Origin: Pseudomonas sp. GR 6-02
Lineage (GTDB): Bacteria; Pseudomonadota; Gammaproteobacteria; Pseudomonadales; Pseudomonadaceae
Length of the DNA stretch: 64,000 nt
Assembly (NCBI RefSeq): GCF_001655615.1
Contig: NZ_CP011567.1
Span: 2,923,001-2,987,000 of the forward strand
Direction of reading: 5' to 3'
In this document: positions 1 to 8,228 of the stretch, in pieces
Layout of the letters: every line of letters starts with the position of its first letter
How positions within the stretch are numbered: position 1 is the stretch's first letter
Position numbers and translations under genes: made by a program
The notes under the pieces: generated by a model
Database searches by the model: none
Seen by the model: the letters and a program-made list of their open reading frames with translations, nothing else
Told to the model about the DNA's origin: nothing

Positions 1-1028
1 GCCACGGTCACCAGCTCGCCGCTGCGCGGATGATCCAGTTGCCAGGCCCGTTGTTCGGCTTTATCCAGCACCTGCTCGATGCCGGGCTGGCGCTGCAGCA
101 GCGCTTTGACGCGAGGAATGTCTTGCGCCTGCCTCACGTAGATGTGCGCGACCTGATGATCGGCCACGGCAAAGGCCGCGCTGGCGCCAGGGTCGAGCAA
201 CTCCCAGGTCAGCGATTGGCGCACCTGCAACAAGCCTTCCGAGCGCAACAGCCGGTTAATTGATATGGATTGCTGTACCGCTTCGATCCCATATTCGGAC
301 AACAGCATCACCGCCGCGCCTTGCTCCTGGGCAAAGGCCAGCAGGCGACCCACTTCACTGTCGATGGCCCGCACCTCGTCGGCAATCGACGGATGATCAG
401 GGCCCAGTCGCTGCAGGCAATAGTCGAGATGCGGCAGGTAGACCAACTGCAGGTCCGGTCGATCGAGCTGGAATTCGGCGATGGCGCAGTCGACGATCCA
501 GCGGCTCGATGCGATGCCGGCCGCCGGCCCCCAGAAACCCGGAAACGGAAATTCACCGATCTGCTGCTCGATACGCTCATGCAACGAGGCCGGTGACGAA
601 TACAGGCCGAACATCTTGCGGCCATCGGCCGGGTAGTGCGGGCGTGGGGTGATGGCCGCATCCACGTCCGCATACATGTTGTACCACCAGAACAACTGGC
701 TGCAGCGAAAACCCGGGAGTTCGCGCTTGAGCGTCTGCCAGACCTTTTCTCCCTGGATCAGTGCGTTGGGTTGCAGCCAGAAACGCACTTCAGCCTGGTC
801 ACGAAAATACCAGCCATTGCCGACGATGCCGTGTTCCGACGGCGACGCGCCGGTGAGGATCGAGGCCTGCACTGTAGAAGTGACCGCCGGAAACACCGGT
901 TGCAGGCTGGCCATTTTCGCCGTTTTCAACAGGGCATTGATGTGCGGTGTCGCCGGCCCCAGCAGCGCCGGGGTCAGCCCGACCACGTTGATCAGCAGCA
1001 GCGGTTGACGCGGGTGATCAGAGGGCAT
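1..1028 (-). CDS. eboF: EboF-like alkaline-phosphatase-superfamily phosphodiesterase (3' end outside window)
   Basis: The frame opens with ATG at 1028-1026 (MPSDHPRQPLLLINVVGL) and runs off the left edge, so only about 342 N-terminal codons are visible. The region FPAVTSTVQASILTG (residues about 50-64) matches the metal-binding/nucleophile segment of nucleotide pyrophosphatase/phosphodiesterases of the alkaline phosphatase superfamily. SPSEHGIVGNGWYF and YLPHLDY further along also fit that family. Its start overlaps the end of the eboE-like gene by 11 bp, so it is the last gene of the operon D-C-A-B-E-F. In cyanobacteria the EboF-type protein belongs to a cluster needed for export of the scytonemin monomer to the periplasm. 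The substrate here is unknown. Family assignment is firm; the ebo name rests on gene order. Confidence 0.85.
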   Translation of the reverse strand, partial: MPSDHPRQPLLLINVVGLTPALLGPATPHINALLKTAKMASLQPVFPAVTSTVQASILTGASPSEHGIVGNGWYFRDQAEVRFWLQPNALIQGEKVWQTLKRELPGFRCSQLFWWYNMYADVDAAITPRPHYPADGRKMFGLYSSPASLHERIEQQIGEFPFPGFWGPAAGIASSRWIVDCAIAEFQLDRPDLQLVYLPHLDYCLQRLGPDHPSIADEVRAIDSEVGRLLAFAQEQGAAVMLLSEYGIEAVQQSISINRLLRSEGLLQVRQSLTWELLDPGASAAFAVADHQVAHIYVRQAQDIPRVKALLQRQPGIEQVLDKAEQRAWQLDHPRSGELVTV

Positions 1029-2250
1029 CGGCGTACGCCTCCCGCACTTGGGGTTGCAGCAATTGACGCTGGCGCAGTTGTTCTTCGACCCAGTGCAGTT
1101 CTGCGGCGATTCCCTGCAGTTGGGCGTGCTCGGTGTTGGGCCGCAGTTGCGCGGGCAGGACGCCCCAGCTGTAGGTTTCCACTTCCAGCACGGGACGAAA
1201 ATCCCCATGGTCTGCGAGAAAGTCGAAAGTCTGCGACAGCGCGATCTGGCTGCCGCTGAGCTCACGCAGCAGCAAGTGTTCGCTGAACAGCGGGATGTGG
1301 AAATGAATCCGCAGTTCGGGGTACTGCCCCAGGTTATTGGCGCAATCGTCGAGGGCGGCGGGCAGGTCGGCCCAGCCCGATAACCGCGCCTGCGCATCTC
1401 GGGCTTTGACTTGATGCAGGTAGGTGGTTTCGGCGAAGTCGCTCAAGGTCTTGAGCACGTGTTCGCGCCGGTTGTGGTCTTCAGCGGGCAGGTGACAAAT
1501 CAGCGCGTTGGACAGCTGGATCTTGCCGACAGGCACTCGGGCCTGGCGCAGCTTTTCCAGCGACTGATAGCAGTGTTCGAAAACCACGGCCTGGTGGCAG
1601 ACATCAAAACACAGCGCCAGATAGTCATGGTGCGGATCGCTGGCTTGGTAGCGGTGGAAGAAGGCGATGGCCTGGTCGGTGTTTTCCAGCACGCAGTCCG
1701 GCTCCATCTCCAGGCAGAACACGATCTTCTTGCCCGTCTCCCGATGCAGCCTGGCCAGTGAAGCCGTGAGTTGGCGCAGCAGGTGTTCGGCACGCTGCTG
1801 TCGCCGCGGGTTCCAGTCGGCGGCATAGCCCAGCGGTACGGTGGAAATCACGCCTTGGGGGCAATCCGACGGCAGGGCGTGCGCCAGGATTCGGGCCAGA
1901 TTCAGGCTGTACGCCAGCCGTTTCGGATCAGTCCAGTTGGGCAAATAGACGTCGGCTTTCACCGCGCCCTGATGAAATTGGCCATAGGGAAAGCCGTTAA
2001 GTGAAGTCAGCCGCAGCCCGCTGCGTTGCAGCAGGCTGAGGAAGTCCGCGCGAGCTGACGCCTGCTGTAGTTCGGCCGCGGCGAGGGCGCTGATCCACAG
2101 CCCACTGTCTTGCTCGTTCAGGCCGCGCAGGGTGCGCACACCCCGGAAATGCCATTCGATGGATGACCGTAGTCCCGCCAGGTCACGGGTCGGGTGCACA
2201 TTGCTGCAATAACCGACCTGCGCGGCAGCCCAACCCGTGCCGGCACTCAT
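1018..2250 (-). CDS. eboE: EboE-like metabolite traffic protein (TIM-barrel, sugar-phosphate-isomerase-like)
   Basis: 410 aa counted from MSAGTGWAAAQ. The frame stays open 45 bases further upstream, but the ATG at 2250-2248 overlaps the TGA of the TatD gene as ATGA, the junction style used in this operon. The protein begins with VGYCSNVHP and contains HFHIPLF and CFDVCHQAVVFEH, with Cys, His, Asp and Glu at places typical of xylose-isomerase-like TIM barrels. EFxPDC-like metal-site residues appear in FCLEMEPDCVLE. EboE proteins are known from eboABCDEF clusters and have no assigned reaction; a role in processing or moving a prenylated or glycosylated metabolite is inferred from context. Codon use resembles its neighbours. 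Confidence 0.85.
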   Translation of the reverse strand: MSAGTGWAAAQVGYCSNVHPTRDLAGLRSSIEWHFRGVRTLRGLNEQDSGLWISALAAAELQQASARADFLSLLQRSGLRLTSLNGFPYGQFHQGAVKADVYLPNWTDPKRLAYSLNLARILAHALPSDCPQGVISTVPLGYAADWNPRRQQRAEHLLRQLTASLARLHRETGKKIVFCLEMEPDCVLENTDQAIAFFHRYQASDPHHDYLALCFDVCHQAVVFEHCYQSLEKLRQARVPVGKIQLSNALICHLPAEDHNRREHVLKTLSDFAETTYLHQVKARDAQARLSGWADLPAALDDCANNLGQYPELRIHFHIPLFSEHLLLRELSGSQIALSQTFDFLADHGDFRPVLEVETYSWGVLPAQLRPNTEHAQLQGIAAELHWVEEQLRQRQLLQPQVREAYADAL

Positions 2251-3131
2251 TTGATCACCGGTTCCTGGCCACGCAGGGCAGAGTTCTCCTGCCACTGCCG
2301 ACGCTGGTCGATGGGCAGCGGGGTGCTGACCAGGGTCTTGTCCAGTTGGCCGCTTTGGGCAAAAAAGTCCACGGGGTTGTGGAACAGCACCTGTTCGACC
2401 TGGCTTTCGCTGAAGCCGGCAGCCAGCATCGCTTCGCCTGTTTTCGGCACCTTGAGCGGATCGCTGATGCCCCAGTCGGCGGCGCTGTTGACCACCATTT
2501 TCTCGGTGCCGTACTGCTGCAACAGGGCGACCATGCGCTGTTCCGACATCTTGGTGTTGGGGTAGATCGAATGGCCGCGCCAGCAGTCGCTGTCCAGCAC
2601 CAGCGGCAGGGTCAGTTCGTTGAGGTGGTCGATGATCACCAGGTGCTCGGCAATCCCGACTTCGCGAATCACCGCCAGGGTGCGTTTGGTGCCACCGATC
2701 TTGTCGCGGTGCGGGGTGTGCACCAGCACCGGCAAATTGAATTGTCTGGCCAGCTCCAGCTGAGCGGCGAGGAAGCGATCTTCCTCCGGGGTGATGTCGT
2801 CGTAGCCGATTTCGCCGACCGCCACGACACCGTCTTTCACCAAGTAGCGCGGCAGAATCTCCAGCACTTCATTGGCCACCGACAGGTCATTGGCCTCCTT
2901 TGGGTTGAGGCCGATGGTGCAGAAATGATGAATGCCGAACATGCTGGCGCGAAAGCGCTCCCAGCCCAACAGGGTGTCGAAATAGTCGATGAAACTGCCG
3001 ACGCTGGTCCTGGCCTGACCCTGCCAGAAGGCCGGTTCGATCACCCCGGTGATGCCGGCGGCGGCCATGTTCTGGTAGTCATCGGTGGTGCGGCTGACCA
3101 TATGAATATGCGGGTCGAAGTACTTGAGCAT
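2247..3131 (-). CDS. eboB: EboB-like TatD-family metal-dependent hydrolase
   Basis: 294 aa. FDPHIHM at the N-terminus gives the two metal-binding histidines of the amidohydrolase/TatD fold. GEIGYDD (about residue 105) supplies the conserved glutamate, LVHTPHRDK and IIDHLNE give further histidines, and NSAADWG near residue 220 is where TatD proteins carry the last catalytic aspartate. TatD enzymes are usually DNases or phosphoesterases, but the Ebo subgroup is tied to metabolite clusters and its substrate is not known. The stop overlaps the eboE start by 4 bp and 36 bp separate it from eboA, which is the largest gap in the operon. Identification of the family is secure. Confidence 0.88.
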   Translation of the reverse strand: MLKYFDPHIHMVSRTTDDYQNMAAAGITGVIEPAFWQGQARTSVGSFIDYFDTLLGWERFRASMFGIHHFCTIGLNPKEANDLSVANEVLEILPRYLVKDGVVAVGEIGYDDITPEEDRFLAAQLELARQFNLPVLVHTPHRDKIGGTKRTLAVIREVGIAEHLVIIDHLNELTLPLVLDSDCWRGHSIYPNTKMSEQRMVALLQQYGTEKMVVNSAADWGISDPLKVPKTGEAMLAAGFSESQVEQVLFHNPVDFFAQSGQLDKTLVSTPLPIDQRRQWQENSALRGQEPVIK

Positions 3132-3167
3132 GGTAAATCCTCGTCAAGGAAAAGGAGTCGTTGAGTG

Positions 3168-3941
3168 TCAGTTCTGTGAGGTGCCGGCCAAGTACTCATG
3201 CCACTCAGGCGGCAAGCGTTGCTGCTGACTCAGGCCGGCCAGGCGCTGGTGTTGCGCCGGGCTGAGCAGGTCGAAGGCAATCACTCGGGGCAGCCCGGCG
3301 GACACCGTTCGTTCGGCGGCGAGCTGTTCGTCCAGCAGGTCGAGGGCCAGCTGGTTGAGGGCGACGCTGTGTCGTTGCGTCAGGCCGATCAGGCGTCGTA
3401 TATCGAGCCCCATGCCCAGCGCCTTCAGCACCAATTGATGGAAGGCCCGTTCGCTGTAATGGCGCGATGGGTAAAGGGTGTCGAGCGCGAGGGCGGCGAA
3501 CACCTGGCTGTTACTGGTACGCCCGGCCTGCAGCGCCAGTTCCACGCAAAGCCCGCGACTGTCGAGCCAGTCGAGGGCCTTCAGGGTGGCGATTTTTTCT
3601 TGATCGTCACCCCACAGGAACAGTTGGCGCAGCAACGGCAGTTGCCCTGCGAGGGGCTGTTGCTCCAGGACCTGAGCCAGCAACAATGCCCGCGCCAGTT
3701 GGACACTGCTCCAGTCGGGACTGTGGGGCAGCGATTGCTCCTTGAGGTTGCGCTTGCACTGGCTGCTCAACAGCGCCGCGGTATTGCCGTCCGGGCGTTG
3801 GGCAAGCTGCTCCTGGGCCTGGCGCCACCACTGCAGCTCGGTGTCATCGAGCTGTTGGGTGAGGGCCTGGTGTTGTTCGGCGAGGCAGTCGTGGCGTATT
3901 TCGAGAGCCGCCGATGGCGATGCAGTGACGTCCATGTTCAT
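3168..3941 (-). CDS. eboA: EboA domain protein
   Basis: 257 aa, starting MNMDVTASPS. The frame is open 54 bases further upstream, but ATG at 3941-3939 overlaps the UbiA stop as ATGA and is preferred. The protein is soluble and almost wholly helical by composition, rich in Leu, Gln and Ala, with no signal peptide or membrane segment. LFLWGDDQEKIATLKALDWL and FAALALDTLYPSRHYSERAFHQLVLKALG are the more conserved-looking stretches and look like helical-repeat packing. No catalytic motif is visible. EboA is the signature hypothetical protein of ebo clusters; no biochemical role is established for it. Assignment depends on its place between eboC and eboB as well as on sequence character. Confidence 0.8.
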   Translation of the reverse strand: MNMDVTASPSAALEIRHDCLAEQHQALTQQLDDTELQWWRQAQEQLAQRPDGNTAALLSSQCKRNLKEQSLPHSPDWSSVQLARALLLAQVLEQQPLAGQLPLLRQLFLWGDDQEKIATLKALDWLDSRGLCVELALQAGRTSNSQVFAALALDTLYPSRHYSERAFHQLVLKALGMGLDIRRLIGLTQRHSVALNQLALDLLDEQLAAERTVSAGLPRVIAFDLLSPAQHQRLAGLSQQQRLPPEWHEYLAGTSQN

Positions 3942-4828
3942 GTCGGTTTGATCCAGCGCTGGAAGTGTGGAAGCAGGAAAAACACCAGAACGCATAACAG
4001 GCTGCCCAGCGGCTGGTTGGCCACAGCCAGCACCAGGGCATCAAACAGTGGCAGAGCCGCCAGGCCAGCGCCGATAAAGGCACGGACTTGCCGTTGCTGC
4101 GGGTTGGCCAAGTGGTGCCAGTAATGCCAGCCCAGCCAGCCAAGCCAGAGCAGTAGCACCGGCCAGAACCAGACGTTGTCGGAATAGATCGCCAGCGCCA
4201 GCGGGCTCAACATCAGCAGTAGCGGCAGGCGGCTGAGCAACTGGTTGTTGTGCTCCTGACGAGCCAGGTAGGTCAGGCCGCTGATGTAGACGCCAAGCAA
4301 CATGGCGCACAGCCAGATCGGCTCCGGCGGCACCGCCAGGCTGGCCGCCGCCGTCAGGTAGAGGGCCGAGCGGCAGGCGCCCATCAGCCAGACGCTGTGG
4401 GCGTATTTCTTGTGCAGCACGTTGTAGCCGAGGATGCAGCCCACCAGCAGGGTGGCGCTACCCAGCAACCAGTGCGGTTGATCGATCAACCGGCTCAGGC
4501 CCAATACCGAGGCCGCAGCCAGTATCAGCAACAGCGCAGTAGCCAGCCCCACTTGCTGGCGGCTGACCAGACCCAACGTGATAGGGCGGGGATTGTGGTG
4601 CTGTTGGTCCCAGTCGGCGTCCAGCAGGTCGTTCAATAACATGCCGGCCAGATACAGCAACGACAGCGCGGCCAACAGCAGGATCCACACCAGCGACGAC
4701 GGCGGCGCCAGGGCACCAGCGCTGCTGGCGAGCAGGGCGGCGGCCAAGGTGTTGGTCCACACGGTGGGCAGGTTGGATACCCGACCGAGGGTCATCCAGG
4801 TTTTCAGGTTCAGTGGTGTCTGGCTCAT
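3938..4828 (-). CDS. eboC: EboC-like UbiA-family prenyltransferase
   Basis: 296 aa polytopic membrane protein with about eight hydrophobic segments. It carries NDLLDADWDQQHHNPRPI at about residues 66-83, the NDxxDxxxD prenyl-diphosphate/Mg2+ motif of UbiA transferases. The second aspartate-rich motif is weaker: the segment after NVLHKKYAHSVW has no obvious DxxxD, so the ring-substrate side may differ from UbiA proper. It would attach an isoprenoid to an acceptor in the inner membrane. The start overlaps the stop of the upstream EboD-type gene (ATGA) and the stop overlaps the start of eboA, so translation is probably coupled. What is prenylated is unknown. Confidence 0.87.
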   Translation of the reverse strand: MSQTPLNLKTWMTLGRVSNLPTVWTNTLAAALLASSAGALAPPSSLVWILLLAALSLLYLAGMLLNDLLDADWDQQHHNPRPITLGLVSRQQVGLATALLLILAAASVLGLSRLIDQPHWLLGSATLLVGCILGYNVLHKKYAHSVWLMGACRSALYLTAAASLAVPPEPIWLCAMLLGVYISGLTYLARQEHNNQLLSRLPLLLMLSPLALAIYSDNVWFWPVLLLWLGWLGWHYWHHLANPQQRQVRAFIGAGLAALPLFDALVLAVANQPLGSLLCVLVFFLLPHFQRWIKPT

Positions 4829-6711
4829 TGCGCGCAGCCCTCGCTGAGGGTGAGCGCCGGATCGATGCGGGTCGACAGCCGTTGCAGCGCCTGTTCCATC
4901 CGCGCGGCATCGATCTCGTGCAGGTCCACCGACTCGCCGATCCGGCTGAGCATGGGGATGGAGAGTTGCCCGCCCAGGTGCTGGCGGAATTCCTCCAGAC
5001 CGAGCAGAACCAGCGAGCGTCCCTGTGCATCTTTCAAGGTCAGTTCCGGCGGGCTCAGGCTGAAGCCGAGCTTGAGCAACAGGTTCAGCAGCCGTTCGGT
5101 GTCGGCATCGCTCAACAACCCCAGGGCATTGGCATAGAGCCCATCCAGGGCCATGCCCACCGCCACGGCTTCACCATGGCGTAGTCGGTGCTGGCTGAGG
5201 TTTTCCAGTTTGTGCGCGGCCCAATGCCCGTAATCCAGTGGCCGTCCGTTACCGCGCTCGAAGGGGTCGCCGGCACCGGTGATGTGCGCCAGGTGCAGTT
5301 CGGCGCAGCGGCGAATGGCATAGCGGCTGGCCGAGTGATCGAAGTGGGCGAGGGCGTCGGCCTGTTGTTCCATCCATTGGAAGAAGGCCTGGTCTTTGAT
5401 CAGCGCCACTTTTACCGCCTCGGCCAGCCCGGCGATCTGGTCGCGGCGGGTCAGGCTGGTCAGCAGCTGGAAGTCGTTGATTACCGCGGTGGCGGGGTAG
5501 AAGGCGCCCAGCAGGTTCTTCTGGCCGAAGGCATTGATGCCGTTTTTCACCCCGATGCCGGCGTCGTTCTGCGCCAGCACGGTGCTCGGGATGCGGATCA
5601 GGCGAATGCCACGGTGGAAGGTGGCGCAGGCGTAGCCCACCGCATCCAGCACCGCACCGCCGCCCAGGGCCAGCACATAGCAATGCCGGTCCAGCCCATG
5701 CTGCAGCATATCGGTGTAAAGCTGCTGCAACACCTGTGAATCCTTGCTCAGTTCGCCGGCCGGCACTGCAATCGGCGCGGCCTGCAAATGCAGGTCCGCC
5801 GCATGGGCGGCAAAGTAGGCGTCGATCTGTTCCAGCAGGTGCGGGGCGCTTTGCAGCAGTTGTTCATCGGCGAACACCAGCACCGTCACCGGGCCCCGGT
5901 GCTGTGGGGTGAGTCGTGCGGTGAGCTGGTGATGCAGACACGGATTGGACGGCTCGAACAGGTGATCGGTGAACACCACCGGGTAGTCGTAACGGACCTC
6001 GAAACGCCCGTGCAGGGAATGCTCGGCGTTTTGCTTGCGCAAGGTTTTGAACAGGCTGTACCCGGCGATAAACAGCCCGGGCAACACCATGCTGGCGAGC
6101 AGGGTCACCAGCAGCGCGTTCTGCTCGACGAGGTAGATGCCGATGGCGCTGTAGGCCAGTGCCAGACCGGCATTGGCCAGGGTGGTCACTAACACGAACG
6201 CGGGCAGCGGATAACGTTGCATCCCGGCGGCCACCACCGAGGTTTCGGCCAATACCGGCACGCCGCGCAGGCAGATCAACGACAGCGTGCCCAGCTTGTA
6301 CGCCAGTTGCCCCGGCTGGCGCTGATGCAGGCCCAGGCGGCCGGACAGCAGCCGAAAATAGCCCGCCCCCAGCGCATACCCCAGTCCGGCCCCCAGGCAC
6401 AGCCCCACGAAAATCACCAGGTAGCCGCCAACAGCGCCGAGCATGGCCACGGCCAGCAGCGCGACCATGCTCGAAGGCACCGGCAGCACCACGTCCAGCG
6501 CGAGCAGGGCGATCAGCAGCAGGGCCAGGTTGAGTTTTTGGGTGGGAGTGGAAGGCTGGTACAAGTTGAGATGGGTCAGGAAGTCCTGGATCTGTTGTTC
6601 GAACAACAGAAAGCTGGCGATCACCAAGCCTGAGAAGCAAAGCAATGAAATCCAGAAATGACCGGCAGGCCCCCGTTGCGAGAACGCACGATACCCATGG
6701 CTGCGCTTCAT
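4825..6711 (-). CDS. eboD: Fusion: VTT/DedA-like membrane domain + EboD 3-dehydroquinate-synthase-like domain
   Basis: 628 aa from ATG 6711-6709; an adjacent TTG at 6714 is possible, and an AGAGGG Shine-Dalgarno lies about 10 nt upstream of the ATG. Residues about 15-220 form an integral membrane module with five to six hydrophobic segments and a VTT/SNARE-associated feel (VLPVPSSMVALLAVAMLG, LICLRGVPVLAETSVVAAGM). Residues about 230-628 are a dehydroquinate-synthase fold: ALGGGAVLDAVGYACATFHRG is the NAD loop, IPSTVLAQNDAGIGVKNGIN the substrate loop, and GLAEAVKVALIKD, DYGHWAAHKLE and LRHGEAVAVGM supply the Glu/His/His metal site. EboD proteins with this domain occur in ebo clusters and probably act on a sugar phosphate rather than in the shikimate pathway. 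It is the first gene of the operon. The membrane fusion would place the enzyme on the inner membrane beside EboC. Confidence 0.87.
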   Translation of the reverse strand: MKRSHGYRAFSQRGPAGHFWISLLCFSGLVIASFLLFEQQIQDFLTHLNLYQPSTPTQKLNLALLLIALLALDVVLPVPSSMVALLAVAMLGAVGGYLVIFVGLCLGAGLGYALGAGYFRLLSGRLGLHQRQPGQLAYKLGTLSLICLRGVPVLAETSVVAAGMQRYPLPAFVLVTTLANAGLALAYSAIGIYLVEQNALLVTLLASMVLPGLFIAGYSLFKTLRKQNAEHSLHGRFEVRYDYPVVFTDHLFEPSNPCLHHQLTARLTPQHRGPVTVLVFADEQLLQSAPHLLEQIDAYFAAHAADLHLQAAPIAVPAGELSKDSQVLQQLYTDMLQHGLDRHCYVLALGGGAVLDAVGYACATFHRGIRLIRIPSTVLAQNDAGIGVKNGINAFGQKNLLGAFYPATAVINDFQLLTSLTRRDQIAGLAEAVKVALIKDQAFFQWMEQQADALAHFDHSASRYAIRRCAELHLAHITGAGDPFERGNGRPLDYGHWAAHKLENLSQHRLRHGEAVAVGMALDGLYANALGLLSDADTERLLNLLLKLGFSLSPPELTLKDAQGRSLVLLGLEEFRQHLGGQLSIPMLSRIGESVDLHEIDAARMEQALQRLSTRIDPALTLSEGCAQ

Positions 6712-6926
6712 CAAGCATCCCTCTTTATTTTTATGACTGATTCCGTGTCAGTAATTAAAAGCAGCGTCTGGTTGGTTTTAGATCAATAGATTCTCTCGCC
6801 TGAGGGGCTGGTTTATGTACGGTTTGGTTACGCCTGTAGAGATAGTTCTGAACTTAGACGGTCGTGGTGTTTTTGCAAGGCGGCCTGATGGCGATCTGAC
6901 TTTTTTCACCTGCGTGAACGCGACCC
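6712..6926 (-). promoter_or_regulatory. Upstream region of the ebo operon
   Basis: This AT-richer stretch lies between the eboD start and the large inverted repeat. Read on the minus strand it holds TTGATC, and 20-odd bases downstream TTTTAATTACTGACACGG, which could serve as a weak -35/-10 pair before the eboD ribosome-binding site. No regulator gene adjoins it and no convincing operator palindrome was seen. An ORF that crosses it on the plus strand is mostly repeat sequence and is not accepted. Confidence 0.35.
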
Positions 6927-7071
6927 GTAGCAGCTGTCGAGCCTGCGAGGCTGCGTTCGGCGGCGCAGCCGTCGTGAATCCGGCTGACGTGGTTTGCCTG
7001 ATGCACCGCGAGTTCTGGTTTTACGACTGCTGCGCAGCCGAACGCAGCCTCGCGAGCTCGACAGCTGCTAC
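6927..7071. repeat. Large inverted-repeat element, copy A (145 bp)
   Basis: It starts GTAGCAGCTGTCGAGC and ends with the near-perfect reverse complement GCTCGACAGCTGCTAC. The 48-nt arms match at 44 positions by eye. The centre of about 50 bp (TGAATCCGGCTGACGTGG... GCGAGTTCTGGTTTTACGA) is also shared with the copies at 15813, 52655 and 63095. It is non-coding and intergenic. The structure suggests a MITE or REPIN-like element moved by an enzyme encoded elsewhere. Confidence 0.85.
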
Positions 7072-7312
7072 AAAAAAGCGCGTCGCGGCTATCGATGCAC
7101 CTGAGTAGATGTTAAAAAATGTTATTTTAAAAAAATACTTCACATAATCTGTTCATTGATGGATTATCTGCTCAACCAGTGCCAAGCGATCGTAGCTGCC
7201 ACTGTGTTGGGCGATCCGCTGGCCATGCCGCCGGTGCCCATCTCTACATCGCGGCCCGCCGCCTGCGCTTTACCGGCGTGGAACAGGCCGTTGCTTCCCT
7301 CAGGAGTACCCC
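7072..7312 (+). promoter_or_regulatory. Leader/promoter region of the tetronate operon with an AT-rich inverted repeat
   Basis: The 241 bp between the repeat element and ltnD contain a strongly AT-rich block at about 7109-7150. Within it 7112-7130 reads TTAAAA-7 nt-TTTTAA, a 6-bp inverted repeat that could be an operator or an UP/-10 region. The DeoR-type regulator at 12718-13536 is the natural candidate to bind it, but that is inference. A good Shine-Dalgarno (CAGGAG) precedes the ltnD start at 7313. No gene is supported here. Confidence 0.4.
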
Positions 7313-8218
7313 ATGAATAACAAGAATGTCGGTGTTGTCGGTCTGGGCGCGATGGGGTTGGGCATTGCCCGCTCACTGTTGCGCAGTGGTTTCAATGTGC
7401 ATGCCTGTGATGTGCGTGCGCAGGTGACTGAACAGTTTGCCGGGGAGGGCGGCGTGGCGTGCTCTTCGCCCGCGCAGATGGCCGCGGCGTGCGACGTGAT
7501 CATTACCGTGGTGGTGAACGCCGAGCAGACCGAAACCGTATTGTTTGGCGAGGGTGGCGCCGTCGCTGCGTTGCGCCCGGGCAGCCTGGTGATCGGTTGT
7601 GCCACCGTGGCCCCGATCTACGCTGTCGACCTGGGCCAGCGCCTGACCGCCCAGGGCTTGCTGTATCTGGATGCCCCGATCTCCGGTGGCGCAGCCAAGG
7701 CGGCTGCCGGTGAAATGACCATGATGACGTCCGGCCCGGCCGACGCTTACGCCAAGGCCGAAGCCGTCCTGGCAGGCATGGCCGGCAAGGTTTATCGCCT
7801 GGGCGACAGCCATGGCCTGGGTTCGAAGGTCAAGATCATCAACCAGTTGCTCGCCGGTGTGCACATCGCGGCCTCTGCCGAAGCCATGGCGCTGGGCCTG
7901 CGTGAAGGGGTCGATGCCGAGGCGCTTTACGAAGTGATCACCCACAGCGCCGGTAATTCCTGGATGTTCGAAAACCGCGTGCCGCACATTCTCAAGGCTG
8001 ATTACACGCCATTGTCCGCGGTGGATATTTTCGTCAAGGACCTGGGCCTGGTGCTGGATACCGCACGGGCCAGCAAATTCCCGCTGCCGCTGTCGGCCAC
8101 CGCCCACCAGATGTTCATGCAGGCTTCCAGTGCCGGCTTCGGGCGTGAGGACGACTCGGCAGTAATCAAGATTTTCCCCGGCATCGAGTTGCCGACTGCC
8201 AAGACCGAGCCGGTTTGA
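7313..8218 (+). CDS. ltnD: L-threonate-type 2-dehydrogenase (beta-hydroxyacid dehydrogenase family)
   Basis: 301 aa. GVVGLGAMGLGIARSLL at residues 6-22 is the NAD(P) Rossmann loop of the 3-hydroxyisobutyrate/6-phosphogluconate dehydrogenase family. DAPISGGAAKAAAGEMTMM is the substrate-binding block, and GLGSKVKIINQLLAG near residue 170 contains the catalytic lysine. Its setting with an OtnK kinase, OtnC decarboxylase, OtnI isomerase and a GntP permease points to oxidation of a four-carbon sugar acid at C2, the first step of the threonate/erythronate route. It is first in the operon with 10 bp to otnK. Exact stereospecificity (L-threonate, D-threonate or D-erythronate) cannot be read from the sequence. 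Confidence 0.88.
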   Translation: MNNKNVGVVGLGAMGLGIARSLLRSGFNVHACDVRAQVTEQFAGEGGVACSSPAQMAAACDVIITVVVNAEQTETVLFGEGGAVAALRPGSLVIGCATVAPIYAVDLGQRLTAQGLLYLDAPISGGAAKAAAGEMTMMTSGPADAYAKAEAVLAGMAGKVYRLGDSHGLGSKVKIINQLLAGVHIAASAEAMALGLREGVDAEALYEVITHSAGNSWMFENRVPHILKADYTPLSAVDIFVKDLGLVLDTARASKFPLPLSATAHQMFMQASSAGFGREDDSAVIKIFPGIELPTAKTEPV

Positions 8219-8228
8219 GGAACACCCA

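Noticed and set aside
2163..3164. Long plus-strand ORF opposite the eboB gene
   Set aside because: Antisense shadow of a high-GC gene; the minus-strand frame has the TatD motifs and operon overlaps.
6815..7108. 97-codon plus-strand ORF upstream of ltnD
   Set aside because: More than half of it is the inverted-repeat element, and similar frames occur in the other copies; no ribosome-binding site or domain.
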